A stretch of 35,285 nt of DNA from CAYQCE01 sp964415885 (GTDB taxonomy: Bacteria > Zixibacteria > MSB-5A5 > JAABVY01 > JAHJOQ01), in assembly GCA_964415885.1 (NCBI GenBank), contig CAYQCE010000035.1:1-35285 (forward strand). Direction: 5' to 3'. The translations under genes were made by a program, and so were the position numbers. This document shows positions 22,719-30,395 of this stretch, one piece after another (the first letter of the stretch is position 1; every line of letters starts with the position of its first letter). The notes beneath the pieces were generated by a model. It worked only from the letters and a program-made list of their open reading frames with translations. It ran no database searches and was not told the DNA's origin.

Positions 22719-25478
22719 ATGAGAAAACTCGTCAAGTCGATAGCGGATATCAGGAAGGGTGAGATAGCCCTGACCGCACTAATGTTCATCAACTACTATC
22801 TCATCCTCGTGAGCTACTATCTCCTCAAACCCGCCCGTGACTCGCTGTTTTTGGTAAAGGTCAGTCCCGAGCTTCTGCCGCTCGTTTTCATAATCACGGC
22901 GCTCGTAGCCGCTCCTGTCACAACGCTTTATTCAAGGGCGAGCCGGTCGATGAGATTGAATCGACTCATAATAGTTACGCTTGCCATTATCGTCGTGAAT
23001 CTCGTGATCCTGAGATGGCTCGTGCAACTCGACCAGTCGTGGGTCTACTACCTATTCTACACCTGGGTATCGATCTACGGCGCTCTCACGACCTCGCAGT
23101 TCTGGCTGCTCGCAAATGCCGTCTTCGATTCAGCGCAGTCCAAGCGAGTGTTCACGCTCCTTGGACTCGGCGGCATAATCGGGGCTTTCACCGGAGGAGA
23201 GGTCACGAGTATACTCGTCGAAACGTTCGACATCTCGACCGAGAATCTTCTCTTTTTCTGTATCGGGATTCTTGGAGTCGTTGCGACGATCGTGACATTC
23301 GTCTGGTCGAAGCACCCGGCCGACGAGACCCGCAGGCAGAGAATCAGGCGACGGAGACATAGCGAAGGTGAGAAGAAAATCGGAGACGTCTTCCGGACCG
23401 TACTCTCCTCCAAGCACCTGCTTCTGACCGTCGGAATAATCGCCATGACTATGATGGTAGCATCATTCGTGGACTACCAGTTCAAAACCGTCTCCTATGA
23501 GTCGTTTCCGACAAAGCAGGATCTGACATCATTCCTCGGTAAATTCTATGGCCGTCTGTCGCTGGCATCTTTACTCGTCCAACTGCTCTTTGCAAACAGG
23601 CTTATCAAATGGCTCGGAGTCGGTGGCGTAATCACGTTCCTGCCGGCCAGTCTCATTCTCGGTTCAGTTGCACTGTTTATCTATCCCGGCCTGTTCGCAG
23701 CCGCACTGCTCAGGGGTGCGGACGGTACCCTGAAGTACTCCATCGACAAAACCGGCCGGGAGTTGCTTTTCCTGCCGCTGCCGCTCGAGATCAAGAAAAA
23801 GACGAAAATTTTCATCGATCTATTCGTAGACCGATGGTTCCGCGGTATTGCAGGTGGACTACTGCTGCTTTTCACGCTCGTGTTGAAAATCGACGTTCGC
23901 TATCTGAGCATTGTCGTGATCGGTCTGCTCGTTTTCTGGCTGTTTCTCGTCTTCCTGATGCGCCGCGAGTATGTCAACTCATTCAGGAAGGCTCTGGAAA
24001 AGCGTCAGATAGATCTTTCCGAGCTCAGAACACACATTAACGACAGCCACTCCATCAACGCGTTGATAGCCTCTCTCGGCAGCACGAACACCCGGCAGGT
24101 TTCGTATGCACTCGAGATGCTAAAATCAGCTCGAGATGTCGAGTTGGTTTGGCCAATACGGCCGCTTCTGAAACACGAATCTCCTGAAATCCGACGGAAA
24201 GCGCTCGAGGCGCTCATGCTACACGGCGATGCCACTGTTGTTAGGGACGTCGAGAACCTGTTGACCGACGAGGACCCCGGCGTACGACGGGAGGCAATCA
24301 ACTTCCTCGCAGAGTACTCGCCGCAGGGCAGAGTTGATAGCATGAAGCAGATGCTCGCCTCCGACGATTCCCACCTCCAGCATGACGTTATGGCCTGCAT
24401 CGCAATGCACGGCTCGGAACAGGAGCGGGAGCTCTTCGATGAAAAGCTGATCGAGTCGATTCTCAGCAACCCAGTCGAGGAATCAGCGCACACGAGAGTT
24501 CAGCTCGCTCGTATCCTCGGACAATCCGATCCCGATCGGTTCGGGAAGTACCTCGAAAGGCTGATGAACGACGAGTCGCCATCGGTCGTAAATGCGGCCA
24601 TCGAGAGCATAGGCTCGCTTAAGGACGAGACCCACATACCGTGGCTTCTAAGCAGGCTGGGCAAGAAAAACCACCGCGCAAGCGCGAGAAAAGCTCTCGC
24701 GAATTTCGGTCCTGCAATTCTTGACACGCTCAAGGAACACCTGGTTGATCGAAATATAAGATTCGTGATCAGACAGAATATACCGAGGGTGGTCCGTGAA
24801 ATCCACGATCAGAAATCTGTAGACATGCTGACCGATGCGATGCAGGCCGTTGACCCATCCCTGAAGTACTACATCGTCAAAGGTCTGAATCACCTCCGGG
24901 TTCACGCCAAAGATCTTAACTTCGATACGAAAGCACGGTCATCGGTATTTATTCAGGAGACGCGCAACTACTACGAGATAGCTCAGATCATTCACTTGCA
25001 CGGCGGCATGCCGGACGGTGACGAGGCGTCGAAGCTCCTGCACCGGGCACTCGTAGAAAAGCAGCGTCAGAATCTCGAGCGGATATTCAGGCTGCTCGGT
25101 CTGGTCTACCCGCCGGATGATATGTATTTCGCTTACCGGGGCGTGGTGAGCACGGAAAAGACGGTGCGAGCAAACGCCATCGAATTCCTTGATAATCTGC
25201 TTAAGAGTGATGTCAAGAAGTACATCTTTCCAATTCTGGATGATGCCGGAGTCGAAAATGTGCTTCGCAAAGGCGAGGAGCTGTTCAGCCTGAAATGGGG
25301 CTCGTTCGAAGATGCGCTGATTTATCTTCTCGAGGGCAGAGACTCCTGGCTGAAGGCATGCGCAATATTTGCAGCGGGTGATATCAAGAACGCCAGGATT
25401 CGTGAGCTGATAGAGAAGTGCAAGTCCGATCCTAACCCCATTGTATCCGAAACCGCAAAGAAGGTCTCCGATGAATAG
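22719..25478 (+). CDS. NTT (ATP/ADP translocase)-like membrane protein with C-terminal HEAT repeats
   Basis: A 919-residue protein. The N-terminal ~425 residues have about 10-12 membrane helices and resemble the nucleotide transporter (NTT/AAA) family of Chlamydiae, Rickettsiae and free-living relatives, including the early segment SYYLLKPARDSLFL. Residues after about 430 are soluble helical repeats of HEAT type (for example EIRRKALEALMLHGD, GVRREAINFLAEYS, SVVNAAIESIGSLKDE). In parasites NTTs import host ATP; in free-living bacteria with a HEAT extension the substrate is unknown and transport may have become sensing. A small cNMP-fold protein begins 62 bases downstream, a partner often seen with such proteins. 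Start ATG has only a weak GGGA before it. Confidence 0.82.
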   Translation: MRKLVKSIADIRKGEIALTALMFINYYLILVSYYLLKPARDSLFLVKVSPELLPLVFIITALVAAPVTTLYSRASRSMRLNRLIIVTLAIIVVNLVILRWLVQLDQSWVYYLFYTWVSIYGALTTSQFWLLANAVFDSAQSKRVFTLLGLGGIIGAFTGGEVTSILVETFDISTENLLFFCIGILGVVATIVTFVWSKHPADETRRQRIRRRRHSEGEKKIGDVFRTVLSSKHLLLTVGIIAMTMMVASFVDYQFKTVSYESFPTKQDLTSFLGKFYGRLSLASLLVQLLFANRLIKWLGVGGVITFLPASLILGSVALFIYPGLFAAALLRGADGTLKYSIDKTGRELLFLPLPLEIKKKTKIFIDLFVDRWFRGIAGGLLLLFTLVLKIDVRYLSIVVIGLLVFWLFLVFLMRREYVNSFRKALEKRQIDLSELRTHINDSHSINALIASLGSTNTRQVSYALEMLKSARDVELVWPIRPLLKHESPEIRRKALEALMLHGDATVVRDVENLLTDEDPGVRREAINFLAEYSPQGRVDSMKQMLASDDSHLQHDVMACIAMHGSEQERELFDEKLIESILSNPVEESAHTRVQLARILGQSDPDRFGKYLERLMNDESPSVVNAAIESIGSLKDETHIPWLLSRLGKKNHRASARKALANFGPAILDTLKEHLVDRNIRFVIRQNIPRVVREIHDQKSVDMLTDAMQAVDPSLKYYIVKGLNHLRVHAKDLNFDTKARSSVFIQETRNYYEIAQIIHLHGGMPDGDEASKLLHRALVEKQRQNLERIFRLLGLVYPPDDMYFAYRGVVSTEKTVRANAIEFLDNLLKSDVKKYIFPILDDAGVENVLRKGEELFSLKWGSFEDALIYLLEGRDSWLKACAIFAAGDIKNARIRELIEKCKSDPNPIVSETAKKVSDE

Positions 25479-25540
25479 ATTGCTTGATAACAAAGGAGAT
25501 TCACGCCGGATCGCCGTTTCCGAAACTGGAGGCGCCTAAT

Positions 25541-25963
25541 ATGCTGACAATAATCGAGAAAGTGATCTTCCTGCAGAATATCGAGGTATTCTCGGAGGTC
25601 CGGACCGAACACCTCGCGCTACTTGCCGCGGTGGCAGAGGAAGTCAAGTTCGAGGCTGGCGCTATACTCTATGAGGTGAATGACCTGCCGGACGCGCTCT
25701 ACCTCGTCCTGACCGGAAAGGTCAAGCTTCATCGCAGGAACGAGACGATCGCCGAAGCCGGGCCGAAGGAAGCGTTCGGAGTCTGGGCGCTCTTTGACGA
25801 TTCCCCGAGGGTTGTATCCGCAATTGTCGAAGAGAGCGCTGAGATGCTCAGGATAGACCGCGAGGATTTCATCGATCTCATGGCGGATCATGTGCAGATA
25901 GCACAGGGAGTGCTCAAAACCGTGGTAACGAGGCTCCGAAGTCTTGCAGGTCGAGTATCATAG
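25541..25963 (+). CDS. Cyclic-nucleotide-binding-fold protein, probably non-canonical
   Basis: A 140-residue single-domain cNMP-binding-fold protein with no DNA-binding tail. It begins MLTIIEKVIFLQNIEVFSEV, then has the beta-roll (GAILYEVNDLPDALYLVLTG) and a phosphate-cassette-like stretch FGVWALFDDSPRVVSAI. The canonical FGE of cAMP-binding sites is FGV here, so the ribose-binding Glu is lost while the Arg is kept; cAMP binding is doubtful. I start at ATG 25541 with GGAGG eight bases upstream; an earlier TTG frame start at 25484 looks spurious. It lies between the NTT-like protein and a histidine kinase and may be their regulatory partner. Confidence 0.82.
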   Translation: MLTIIEKVIFLQNIEVFSEVRTEHLALLAAVAEEVKFEAGAILYEVNDLPDALYLVLTGKVKLHRRNETIAEAGPKEAFGVWALFDDSPRVVSAIVEESAEMLRIDREDFIDLMADHVQIAQGVLKTVVTRLRSLAGRVS

Positions 25964-26014
25964 CATTCCGCTTCAAGAGAACAAAGAACGCAGATATAGA
26001 AAGAACCTGTAGAG

Positions 26015-27580
26015 ATGTGTGAACAGAACCCAAATCCGGACGGCAAGTACCGTCAGATGATCCAGATGGCCGGTGACGCTATCTACGTCATCGATGCCGA
26101 AAGCGCCACAGTAATCGAGGCCAACAGAAAGGCCGAGGAGCTGACCGGCTATTCCGCGAAAGAGGTAGTCGGCCTGAAAGTCTGGGAGTTGCACCCTTCC
26201 GATGAGTACGATCTCGCGAAGAGACTGTTCGAACGCGTGATCGCGACCGGTACCGGAGAGAGCAGTCTGATGAACTTGAAGTGTTCAGACGGCAGCACTG
26301 CACGAGTGGAGGTGCTCGCTTCCGTTATAGAATACGGCGGCAAGAAACTCATTCAGCGGATCTGCCGAGATATCAGCCGACGTCTCGAGCTGGAGAGCGA
26401 GAATGCGCACCTGCGTGACTTCTACGAGTCGATACTTGATATGATGCCGGTCGGGCTTGGTGTGCGGATGGATATCGACTCGAACAATCCAATCGTCGAA
26501 TTCGAAAATAGTAAGCTGAAGGAGATGTTCGAAAGAGAGATTCGCGAGGGCTGCGGGTGCGACTGGCACGAGATCGGAAAGAGAGAGGATGTCGAGGTCA
26601 ACCCGATTCTGAACGAGAACGGCACATATGCGGAAGAGGTCATTCTCCCTAATCACAAAGTCTACGAATTTACGACCGCCTACTTTCGGCTCCCGGCTGA
26701 TTCATGGCGAGAGATTCGAATAGTCCGGGACGTCACCGAGAGAAAGCGGCTTATCGAACAGATAGCTCAAGCCAAAGAGGATCTGGAACGAAAGGTCGAC
26801 GAGCGAACTCGTGAGCTTAAGGAAAAACACGCTCAGCTCGTCCAGAGCGAAAAGATGGCCACTCTCGGCAACCTTGTGGCCGGTGTCGCGCACGAGATAA
26901 ACACGCCTCTCGGGGCTCTTCGCAGCAACACGGATTTGTTCGTAAGATCCCTGAGTAAGCTCCGTGCCTTCCTCGATGACGCGGACATCCCGGTCGAATC
27001 ACGCGAAATCGGAAACCTTAGAAAGCTACTGGATGCCACAGAGAAACTCAATGAGGTTAATCGAGAGGCATCGGAGAGAATCGTCACGATAGTGAACAGC
27101 CTCCGGAAATTCGCCCGGCTCGACCAGGCCGAAATGGACCGTGTGGACATTCACGAGGGCCTCGAAAGTACTCTCACTCTGGTGCATCACGAAATCAAGG
27201 GGCGAATTGAGGTAGTCAGGGAATACAGCGATCTTCCGCTGGTCGAATGTTACCCGAATCAGCTGAACCAGGTATTCATGAACATCCTTGTCAACGCCGT
27301 GCAGGCAATTGAAGGCGAGGGTACAATCCGGATCCGCACGTACGCTGAAGACGACAACGCCGTAGTCGAGATATCCGACACCGGCCGGGGCATTCCCGAG
27401 GAAGTCCTGCATCGTGTCTTCGATCCGGGATTCACAACGAAAGGTTCCGGAATCGGCACAGGCCTCGGACTGGCTATCGTCCATCAGATTATCCGCGATC
27501 ACAATGGCCGTATCGAGGTCGACACCGAGCCGGGCGAAGGCTCGATGTTCAAAATCGTTGTCCCCATTGACCGGCCTTGA
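26015..27580 (+). CDS. PAS-domain sensor histidine kinase (soluble)
   Basis: A 521-residue histidine kinase without membrane segments. A PAS domain covers about 10-125 (MIQMAGDAIYVIDAESATVI, EELTGYSAKEVVGL), and a second PAS-like region about 135-245 ends RIVRDVTERKRL. A coiled coil (about 245-280) leads to the H-box GVAHEINTPLGAL (His293). The N-box is in NQVFMNILVNAVQAI (419-432), G1 DTGRGIP (455-461) and G2 GTGLGLAI (481-488). The paired Cys in EGCGCDWHEIG (179-188) could hold a cofactor or metal, which is speculative. It probably phosphorylates the receiver encoded 181 bases on. Confidence 0.93.
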   Translation: MCEQNPNPDGKYRQMIQMAGDAIYVIDAESATVIEANRKAEELTGYSAKEVVGLKVWELHPSDEYDLAKRLFERVIATGTGESSLMNLKCSDGSTARVEVLASVIEYGGKKLIQRICRDISRRLELESENAHLRDFYESILDMMPVGLGVRMDIDSNNPIVEFENSKLKEMFEREIREGCGCDWHEIGKREDVEVNPILNENGTYAEEVILPNHKVYEFTTAYFRLPADSWREIRIVRDVTERKRLIEQIAQAKEDLERKVDERTRELKEKHAQLVQSEKMATLGNLVAGVAHEINTPLGALRSNTDLFVRSLSKLRAFLDDADIPVESREIGNLRKLLDATEKLNEVNREASERIVTIVNSLRKFARLDQAEMDRVDIHEGLESTLTLVHHEIKGRIEVVREYSDLPLVECYPNQLNQVFMNILVNAVQAIEGEGTIRIRTYAEDDNAVVEISDTGRGIPEEVLHRVFDPGFTTKGSGIGTGLGLAIVHQIIRDHNGRIEVDTEPGEGSMFKIVVPIDRP

Positions 27581-27630
27581 TGCAGCGCAAACGCCGATTC
27601 TCCGAATCATTTCGAGCCACAACAGAATCA

Positions 27631-27636
27631 TATAAT
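27631..27636 (+). promoter_or_regulatory. Possible -10 hexamer before the receiver gene
   Basis: A perfect TATAAT lies in the 181-base gap between kinase and receiver genes, about 125 bases before the receiver ATG. The -35 at 17-base spacing is poor. It may give the receiver its own transcript, but AT-rich coincidence is possible. Confidence 0.3.
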
Positions 27637-27761
27637 CGAAATAGCACTTGAACAGTCGACCGGTTTGGTGTTACATTCCGGTTTGCTGATTTTCTTGAGG
27701 GAACGGGATCACACATGCGATCAATGTTGCCGTTCGTTTTTGATGTCAATTGGAGAATTCG

Positions 27762-28244
27762 ATGAATAATACAGATGATGCACAGACCATCGTGATTGTC
27801 GACGACGAGGAGATGGTCCTTACGAGCCTGACCTCCTTTCTCGAACTCGAGACAGACTACAGCGTGAAAACCTTTACCTCCGTACGGGAGGCACTCGATC
27901 ACATCAAAAACAACGATGTTCAACTCGTAATCTCCGATTACCTGATGCCGGAGATGGACGGCATTAGTTTCCTCGCGAAGGTAAAGGAGATAAAGCCGGA
28001 GATCCCGAGGATCATTCTTACGGGATACGCCGACAAGGAAAATGCCATCAAGGCGATCAACGATGTTGGTCTCTTTCAGTATATCGAGAAGCCGTGGGAC
28101 AACGACGATCTCCTGATCGTGCTGCGCAACGGTCTCGAGCGACAGCAGCTAATGAATAGGCTGAGCGAGAAGATCGACGAGATCAACAAGGCGTATTCTG
28201 ATCTCCAGGGTCTGCAGAAAGACATCCTAAAGACCTTCGTCTGA
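27762..28244 (+). CDS. Single-domain response regulator receiver with C-terminal helix
   Basis: A 160-residue receiver protein. Acidic pair Asp14/Asp15 in VIVDDEE, phospho-acceptor Asp59 in ISDYLMPEMDG, Thr87 in IILTGYAD and Lys110 in IEKPWDNDDL are all present. After residue 125 a helix (NGLERQQLMNRLSEKIDEINKAYSDL, split here as two stretches of at most 20) likely forms a coiled coil; there is no DNA-binding or enzymatic output domain. Start chosen at ATG 27762, preceded by GGAG at a 6-base spacing; the TTG four codons earlier is an artefact. Output is presumably by protein-protein contact, perhaps with the upstream NTT/cNMP-fold pair. Confidence 0.92.
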   Translation: MNNTDDAQTIVIVDDEEMVLTSLTSFLELETDYSVKTFTSVREALDHIKNNDVQLVISDYLMPEMDGISFLAKVKEIKPEIPRIILTGYADKENAIKAINDVGLFQYIEKPWDNDDLLIVLRNGLERQQLMNRLSEKIDEINKAYSDLQGLQKDILKTFV

Positions 28245-28254
28245 CTGACACCCG

Positions 28255-29139
28255 TCAGAAACTGAAACCAAGCTTGAACAACATCTGCGGGCTCTCACCC
28301 GCAGTTTTCATATCAGCGGAGTCGGCATCATCGAGCAATGAGAAGAAAAGCTCCGCCAGAAGCCAGCCGGCCATACTTCCAAGAATAACATCACTCAGAT
28401 AGTGCTTGTACGCGTGGAGCCGCGACCAGCCAACGAATGACGCCCATCCGAATAACACAGTGGGCGAAATCCACCGATAATCCCGGTAGTCATCCGCAGA
28501 CAATTCCCGGCGCATCGTCGAGCGAATCCGTTTGTTCAGATAAGCCGCGGAAAAGAACGCCGAGGATGCATGTCCGGAGAAGAACGAAGAGTGATCCTCG
28601 GAAAAATCCTCCGACAATCGAGGCAACTCCCGATCGAGATGTATGTATGGTCTCGGTCGAGCGGTCAGCCCTTTGAAAATCGACGTCATTCCCTTCGTCG
28701 CGATCAGACCGGAAGTGTATGCGAACAAGTCCTCACCTGCATCTTTCACCGACCGGTCATGCGGCCACGTCGTGTTGGTCACAGCCAGCATTATGGCACA
28801 CGCCAGAGGCGTAAGAGCGGAACCTCGAGTGTCGTCGAGGAAATTAGTCTTCCCGCGCCAATAGTCGCCGCCAAACGCGCGCGAAACAGCGAGCTCACCG
28901 GGCAGCGGAGTCACCATCATGGGTGCTTTCGTAGAGTCGATATTCCTCGCGAGCTCACCGAGACCAAGCAGAGCAAAAGATCCACCGCCAATAACAGCAC
29001 ATTCTCCAACCTCAAGATAATCATACTCCTCGGCGAAAGTACAATTGCCGAAAGACAGCAACAGCAAATTGCAGCCAATCAACAACGCGAGGTACAGCGC
29101 GATTCGTGATGACTGTCGTGACCTAAAAGAGAATTGCAT
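28255..29139 (-). CDS. PAP2 superfamily membrane/periplasmic phosphatase
   Basis: A 294-residue type 2 phosphatidic-acid-phosphatase-like enzyme. An N-terminal hydrophobic segment (about 13-32) is likely a signal peptide or anchor. The three catalytic blocks are complete: KGLTARPRP (156-164, the Kx6RP motif), SSFFSGH (184-190) and SRLHAYKHYLSD (239-250, SRx5Hx3D with His246 and Asp250). This family removes phosphate from lipids such as phosphatidate or undecaprenyl pyrophosphate, or from vanadate-type haloperoxidase substrates; the particular substrate is unknown. The C-terminal residues KLGFSF do not form a recognisable barrel. It is last of four collinear minus-strand envelope genes, 13 bases after the preceding stop, and ends 10 bases from the convergent receiver gene. 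Confidence 0.88.
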   Translation of the reverse strand: MQFSFRSRQSSRIALYLALLIGCNLLLLSFGNCTFAEEYDYLEVGECAVIGGGSFALLGLGELARNIDSTKAPMMVTPLPGELAVSRAFGGDYWRGKTNFLDDTRGSALTPLACAIMLAVTNTTWPHDRSVKDAGEDLFAYTSGLIATKGMTSIFKGLTARPRPYIHLDRELPRLSEDFSEDHSSFFSGHASSAFFSAAYLNKRIRSTMRRELSADDYRDYRWISPTVLFGWASFVGWSRLHAYKHYLSDVILGSMAGWLLAELFFSLLDDADSADMKTAGESPQMLFKLGFSF

Positions 29140-29152
29140 ACTATGATCCGAC

Positions 29153-30394
29153 CTACTGAAGCTTGCTCAAGAGCACATCGTCATACGATATGCCGAGGCT
29201 GTCCAACGCGCGCAGGAAATGTCCGAGAGATTTGAAATATCGATCCGATCGCTCGGATATATCCTCTCGAATCGATTCGTTGATATTGCTGTAGAAGTAA
29301 TGACCAGACTGAGCATTCGCCTTGACCAGCCTGGTCTCATAATCCTCATCGATGAAGAACGCCCCCGCCGACAGAACCGGCTCGCCGGGAAACAGGAAAG
29401 CGTGATTCGCACGCGGAATTTTCCTGCCTGTTCTCTCCTCGATTTCTTTGACCTGTTCGCGCGGCAGTTCTCTGCCGAAACGGATCTTGCCCGACAGCCC
29501 GACACAAAAGAAATACTCTCCGGTCGACAGTGTATCGAACCCCTTGGCGGTCAGAGTGTTGATTGAGGCCATTTCACCGCCGCGCTCGAAGAACTCGCGG
29601 AGTTCATGCTGCAGCATCGCCGCCTCCTTGTTTGGGTATGCCTCGGGCAACGCGCCGTCGAGCATGCTCCGAAGAGTCTCTCCCGTCGGAACGAAAGCGT
29701 AGATTCCGTGCGCGAAGTCGGTTTCGATCTCCGCATGGCTATAGAGAAAGTCCTTATAGTTCTGGTATCCCTGGATGACATAGTCGGGTGGCTCGGCATA
29801 AAAATCGAACTCCGGATCGATTTCGAAGCTATCGACCGCAGGCGGTTCCACGGTCACAAAACCGGAATCGACAGCGGCAAGATAGCTACAAACCGTCACA
29901 CTATACGAATTCCGGGCTGCCGAAGGTTCATCCAGATAGCCATCTTTAACAGCCTCATTCAGCCAGATATGGAAGCGTGTCTGCTGTATTGTCGTCAGGA
30001 TGACGGTATAGGCTCGATTACCCACAACTAAATCGAATGCGGCCTCGTCACAGAGAGGCTTGTGGTGTTTCACGAGACGTGCGCTGGAAAATTCACGTTT
30101 GATTGTCGCTTCGGCCCTGACAAGCGTGCAAACGTCGGACGCCACCACGCGCACATTTTCATACACAACAGCATTACCTTCGGGAACTCCAGCAAATGGA
30201 TCGAGCGGGCCTGTAACAGCGAACCCCTCGGATTCCGGTAACAGCACGGACAGCGTGTCCTGAAGCGCGAGATTCTGCTTCTCTATCCAGCGGTCGAAAT
30301 CTCCGCCCGTAATCGGCGGTTCAGCGGCAAAAAGAGAGACGCCGAGAATGGAGAGGATGATGATATTGGCTACGAACCTTTTCATTGGGCGCAT
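29153..30394 (-). CDS. Secreted protein of unknown function
   Basis: A 413-residue protein I do not recognise. A signal peptide (about 1-24, cleaved near LFAAE) is clear. The mature part is acidic with aromatic patches (YVIQGYQNYKDFLY), four Cys outside the signal, and motifs such as FFCVGLSGKIRFG and FLFPGEPVLSAGAFF, which suggest beta-rich structure. It starts one base after the stop of the kinase-like lipoprotein (TGATATG), so translation is coupled. It is encoded between that lipoprotein and the PAP2 phosphatase and is probably periplasmic or surface-exposed. No enzymatic motif is seen. Confidence 0.7.
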   Translation of the reverse strand: MRPMKRFVANIIILSILGVSLFAAEPPITGGDFDRWIEKQNLALQDTLSVLLPESEGFAVTGPLDPFAGVPEGNAVVYENVRVVASDVCTLVRAEATIKREFSSARLVKHHKPLCDEAAFDLVVGNRAYTVILTTIQQTRFHIWLNEAVKDGYLDEPSAARNSYSVTVCSYLAAVDSGFVTVEPPAVDSFEIDPEFDFYAEPPDYVIQGYQNYKDFLYSHAEIETDFAHGIYAFVPTGETLRSMLDGALPEAYPNKEAAMLQHELREFFERGGEMASINTLTAKGFDTLSTGEYFFCVGLSGKIRFGRELPREQVKEIEERTGRKIPRANHAFLFPGEPVLSAGAFFIDEDYETRLVKANAQSGHYFYSNINESIREDISERSDRYFKSLGHFLRALDSLGISYDDVLLSKLQ

Positions 30395-30395
30395 A

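Noticed and set aside
28240..28258. Inverted repeat TCTGAC/GTCAGA between receiver and PAP2 genes as a terminator
   Set aside because: Only six base pairs with no T-tract; too weak to claim.
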